Shown: piece by piece, positions 59,990 through 64,000 of the stretch
Position numbering within the stretch: position 1 is the first letter of the stretch
How the letters are laid out: every line of letters starts with the position of its first letter
NCBI GenBank assembly: GCA_032622095.1
Contig: CP136064.1
Location: 177,274,247 to 177,338,246, forward strand
Reading direction: 5' to 3'
Length of the DNA: 64,000 bases
From: Siphonodentalium dalli
Lineage: Eukaryota > Mollusca > Scaphopoda > Gadilida > Siphonodentaliidae
The notes under the pieces: generated by a model
Database searches by the model: none
What the model saw: only the letters and a program-made list of their open reading frames with translations
Told to the model about the DNA's origin: nothing
Position numbers and translations under genes: made by a program

Positions 59990-61620
59990 AGGCGGACCCA
60001 TCGGTATCTGGTAAGAAGGCAAAGCTTGACTGGACTCCAGGTCATGTCAGGGAAAAGACAGAAATGGGGTGACATGACATAATCGTGACCTCCGTGGTTA
60101 GCTTGTATTAATGGTCATTATGGACAACACAGTGAGGCGAGTTCGCACCCCTCCAGCGGTGTGCTGAAGCTGCGCAATTGCGTGTGGTACACTATGGAAA
60201 TCGCACGCCAGGGTCCAACCGCTGAGCAAGGTCGCATGCACTTAAGCGTCCCCCATAAGTCACCACAAGTCAGCCTTGTCATATCGGGGAGAAGCACAGG
60301 ATCGGATCCAACGAGGGCAGCGCCTGTAATGGCTGCAGCCGGTGCAGTGGTAGGCTAGTACAAATAACGGAGGTAATATTGTACAATATTGTACAAAACA
60401 ATCAGTCGAATGATTGCGACTTGTCTGCGACAAGTAACAATGAGGTAGCCATGGCAAGAAAGGGTTTTGAAAAACCGGTATGTGCCGCGATAGAATGAAC
60501 CTGGATTGGCTGAGGTAGGACCAGCGGTAGCTGCCGCATAACATCCATTGCTGCTCTACTCTGCGAAGGTTGTGGAAGCCGCGACTACAAATAGAGGAGG
60601 CATGACCACTAACAGACTCTGAGCCTGCAGCGCAGGCTGTACCGAGTCGGCAGAAAAAAAGTCGCCACACGTTGGTGTATTTTCTTGATATGGGGGCTCC
60701 ATCCAGTCCTTCGATTGTGGCAAACAGGCGTACTTCTCTGCGGAGGCTGAGGAGGCCACGACCAATAAGGAGGAGGCATGTCCAGTAAACAACTCAATTC
60801 CATGTTGATGGAGGAAGCAGGAGAAGGTGCCACGTTGTCTCATCCTTCTTTTTCTGTGCTGTTAGTATTGTGCTGGTAATGCATGCAAAATGGTGCGCAA
60901 TGGTTATCCTAAGATCGAAGGACTGACCCATCCGAAATTACCCTCGTGGAAGGCACTCTCGGATGGGCATGTCGAACTCGGACACGCATCAAATGCTGCT
61001 GAATCCAGGGGATGTAGTGACAGCACGTCCTCGTCTCTGTACAGCACCGTCCGTCCAAGAGATGGAGAAAAGGGGCAAGTATCCCGCCCAGGTCACCTGG
61101 TTTGACGAGGCACAAATTCCGGAGCCTCGGAAAGGAAACTAAGTCTGTAAGTTCTGGCCTAGGAGCCGAAAAAAGGCCAGGAACTGTACAAAGCAAGGCC
61201 ACACTGGTGGATGAAAGAACACAGGTGAATAAGAGGGATACATGCCTGCCCCTAACCGGGAGGGACGGATGCCGGAAAAGACATGATGAATGGAGGACAG
61301 GTTGGAACCTGTGCGGTAAAATCCCCTGGAATGGAAGCAGTGGCAGGTGACACTTTGAACTGCGAGGCAGGCAATATGTTGATAGCACCGGGCCTTGCGA
61401 GCTTTACGGACCACCGATGTTGTGGTAGCTATGGCAAGTGGCCGGCTGGTGCAGCGATGGAAGGAACCCGGACTCACCGGAGGCAGGACCAGCGGTAGCT
61501 GCGATTGGATGACCATCGCTGCCCTTCTCTGCGGAGGCTAAGGAGGCCGCGACCCAGAGGGAGGAGGCATGTCCAGTAACCGACTCAAACTCCATGTTGA
61601 TGGAGGAAGCAGGAGAAGGT
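59990..61620. repeat. G+C-richer stretch with internal duplications
   Basis: Composition is visibly richer in G and C than the surroundings. Blocks near 60730-60833 (ggaggctgaggaggccacga, catgttgatggaggaagc, aggagaaggtgccacgt) recur near 61535-61630, about 800 bp apart, with a weaker third version near 60560. Several open frames on both strands exist, none recognised. Confidence 0.6.
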
Positions 61621-61631
61621 GCCACGTCAGG

Positions 61632-62035
61632 AGAGGTGCCACGATTATTGATCTTGATAATCGATAATCAGTCGTCAATAAGAGAATATAATCGATTAAT
61701 CGTACCGAATAGCAATAACAGTGGAAGTTTCCATAATATGGCCTATTTGCGGGTTAAAAAACCAGGCCGAGATAAATTTGTTATGTGAATAATGTGTACC
61801 AGAACCACCGGTAATGACTAATGAGCACAATGTTTTACAAATATCGTTGCACGATCAAAGGTCGTTAACCCGTCGGTTGTAGATTAAACTGTAAAACAAA
61901 CAGCTGGGTATCCAAATATACCCGCCACTTTCCGACATCCGAAATAAAGGACTCAGATTAATCAACGCCGAAAATGGTAATCGATTATCGGCTGTATCAA
62001 CGGTTCATCGATTATATGATCAATCGTGGCACCCC
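61632..62035. mobile_element. TIR element with ATCGATTA-type subterminal repeats
   Basis: Left AGAGGTGCCACGATTATTGA and right end AGGGGTGCCACGATTG (read inward). Near both ends are aatcgataatc, taatcgattaatcg and atcgattat words. hAT-like termini, but no target duplication could be matched. Confidence 0.65.
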
Positions 62036-62842
62036 TACCTGTCAGAGGGAAAAAACATTACGAAGTTTTCATCGTAAAATCATTGAGTCTTATGTTCAAT
62101 GTAGAGAGAAGAGGCAAGCCACACTGTGGCTAGTTTATATGGCATCCGGGAGTAAAAATATTGTAAACTATTATATCCAATTCGTTTTGATAGGAATTTT
62201 CAGTGACCAAACTCCAAACTTGAGCTGAGTGTATAGGCCAACACCAAAGTGCCCCCGGTGCAGGGTTAAAAAATCCCAACGAGAACCTGAAGTAATCAAA
62301 TGAGCATGAAGCTCCAACAAGAAAAGGCATCGTTTTTTTATGCAAAAAACAACATTTGTTCTGAGTGATTCTCGTAAACAAAACAAAATTGGTTGATTTG
62401 TTATTGAAATTATCCATCCACGGAGCACTGTCATTGAGAAGACAGTATTGTAGAATAAATGATTGTTGAACAATTGGGAAACGTAATTCCGAAAATTGGA
62501 AACAAGTGCTATTGCACGAAATTAGGAAACGGCGCGTTGTCAGATGAAAAATGCGACTTATCTTGCAAAGTAGAAGAAATTAAAGAGACCATAAACTTAC
62601 TTGTCATCTCATTTATAGCAAAAGAACTCACATGATTGGTCGAAAGTATAAAACCATATCGGGTTTGACCGTGCGCGTACTGTAGGTACTTTGTACCGAT
62701 TTTTTTTTTAAAACTTCTTCTAGAATCTTGCAAGCAAGAAATATATAACCATTAGTTCATTCAGTGTCCAAGATATCTTTGACGGAGATACATACATTTA
62801 TTACAAAACGTTAAATATTGAAAATGAAAAATTGTTGAAATC

Positions 62843-63049
62843 TTAAACCTTTCATGATGGGAGCTGCGCCTGTGCAGCATTAAAGATTCTTTGCCATTGC
62901 ATTGCAATGCATTCTCTTATATATGCAAGTCTCCCAGAGAGCCTCACATATATAAGAGAATGCACTGGCTTACAAGGTCAAGGTAAATATTGTTAGGCCA
63001 ATGTATTCTCTTATATATGCGAGGCTCCCTATCACCATGAAAGGGTTTA
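62843..63049. mobile_element. Family C MITE, copy 5
   Basis: ttaaacctttcatgatggga at left, ccatgaaagggttta at right; internal ctcttatatatgc hairpins. Confidence 0.75.
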
Positions 63050-63218
63050 GGCACAAACTATTCATTGTGATGTCTGTAAATGTAGAACTCTGATATATAA
63101 TTACAGGGACTAAGAGTCAGATTGACTCCTTCCTTCAATAAATAATGGTGAATGATGATGTAATTATATGTAAGCAATTTTTCCAGCTAGCTAGGTCACA
63201 TATTAGACCGTTTCCCCA

Positions 63219-63605
63219 CAGGGGCGCCGGAAGAGGGGGGGGGGCAGAGGGGGCAGCTGACCCCCCTGCCCTTGACCAAGGGGGGCGAGCGGGGGCAGGA
63301 CTTGCCATTTTTCTGGAGACAGAAAATGCTTTTTGTGTGTTTAATCTCGTGTTTTTATAGCAAAATGTGTTTTTGGTCCAAATACGACCAATTTCACAAG
63401 GAATATTAATTTTTTGTCAATTTTATCACAAAACGGCCATAAAAACCGACAAATACCATTAAAATAGGGATTTTTGCCACAATGAATTTATGGTTATTTT
63501 CCCGAGTTTGCGGAGAAAATGCCCTTTTTTGCGGAAAAGCTGGGAAAAGTGCCCTTTTTGTAGGCTCTGTCCCCCCCCTGCCCTTGGATGCTTCCGGCGC
63601 CCCTG
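63219..63605. mobile_element. hAT-type MITE, 8-bp target duplication
   Basis: Inverted ends CAGGGGCGCCGGAAG with exact 8-bp duplication tttcccca (63211-63218 and 63606-63613). 387 bp, G-rich left and C-rich right shoulders. Confidence 0.93.
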
Positions 63606-63746
63606 TTTCCCCATATCATAGAAATAACCTGTTGTAATAGGAATTTGGGTCTTGGAAGAACAGTGTGCAGTGTTAATGGTCCTGAGTTCTATCATGTCAC
63701 CCACCTTCCCCCCAACAGATGTGTTATACATTGAATTGTTTTGCTA

Positions 63747-63905
63747 CAGTAATGCCCTAAGTAATCTACCTCTTAACCACAGCAGAATTATGCTCTCGCC
63801 AAGAGCTTTCCGATGAATGGCAACAAGCCGTATTTCCGACTAAATCCTGAAAAGTTACCCATAATTCTGCTGTGGTTAAGAGGTCGATTACTTAGGGCAT
63901 TACTG
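63747..63905. mobile_element. Family A MITE, copy 10
   Basis: CAGTAATGCCCTAAGTAATC with TA flanks; left arm shortened, right arm complete to ttagggcattactg. Confidence 0.87.
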
Positions 63906-64000
63906 TAGTTGTGAGGAATAAGGAAAATTAGTCAGATTTAAGATTAATCCAGTTTTCAAAGCCCAACACGGCCAACAGGAACCCAGTCTGACTATTCTTA

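Larger units (their letters stand above)
57601..62796. mobile_element. About 5-kb inverted-repeat structure, no transposase seen
   Basis: About 225 bp at 57601-57826 is inverted at 62572-62796 (shared tatcttggacactgaatga, gcttgcaagattctagaaga, tttcgaccaatcatgtgag). An additional terminus of the same family starts at 57953. Inside are repeat I, a poly-C run, a hAT element (59124-59975), a G+C-richer stretch (about 59990-61620) and another TIR element (61632-62035). Open frames inside it have no recognised domain. Confidence 0.65.

Noticed and set aside
60161-61516. Several overlapping open frames in the G+C-richer core
   Set aside because: They overlap on both strands, show no recognised motif, and include duplicated sequence; likely compositional artefacts.

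Overview
This is an intron-rich, AT-rich animal genomic window dominated by repeats. The repeat types (GTCCGTCC-rich dispersed repeats, foldback MITEs, hAT derivatives, a non-LTR reverse transcriptase) suggest a marine lophotrochozoan, most likely a mollusc. That assignment is an inference from repeat style, not a species identification. There are no operons, no prokaryotic features and no clear tRNA or rRNA genes.

Region 1 (244-16840) is a head-to-tail segmental duplication: unit 1 at 244-9102 abuts unit 2 at 9103-16840. Each unit carries a 5'-truncated, minus-strand non-LTR reverse-transcriptase ORF. The unit 1 copy (5647-8225) is broken by frameshifts. The unit 2 copy (12544-15081) is open for 845 codons but has lost 45 bp just after RT motif A. 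The units differ by clean events: a 1.6-kb TIR element only in unit 1, with its empty site in unit 2; an 875-bp TIR element only in unit 2, with its empty site in unit 1; and a 365-bp tandem duplication only in unit 1. They may be true tandem paralogues or two haplotypes joined by an assembler.

Region 2 (16841-35824) is non-coding: foldback elements, a hAT-type element (21190-22474), a tandem-repeat complex with an embedded minisatellite (26222-29030), GTCCGTCC-type repeats, and the first copies of several MITE families.

Region 3 (35825-57445) holds the only convincing host gene, on the plus strand. A large first coding exon (36047-37625) is followed by two 55-nt exons (40822-40876 and 57391-57445) that keep one reading frame across introns of about 3.2 and 16.5 kb. 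The 563-residue N-terminal portion is low-complexity and charged, then has YDDL and YEDV tyrosine motifs followed by a lysine/glutamate-rich stretch. This resembles the FYB1/ADAP-PRAM1 adaptor family just before the helically extended SH3 domain. The 3' part of the gene would lie beyond the window. The introns are full of MITEs, hAT elements and dispersed repeats.

Region 4 (57585-64000) is a nest of elements: a 5-kb structure with roughly 225-bp inverted arms and no recognisable transposase, a hAT element with an exact 8-bp target duplication inside it, a second TIR element, then a further small hAT MITE and a TA-flanked MITE.

Recurrent themes are (a) four non-autonomous hAT elements with exact 8-bp target duplications, three of them with their own subterminal short-repeat array; (b) a TA-flanked foldback MITE family with ten copies or fragments; (c) doubly palindromic MITEs whose inverted arms are themselves hairpins; and (d) an 875-bp element carrying eight copies of a GGGCAAAGCGGATC-like motif in both orientations.
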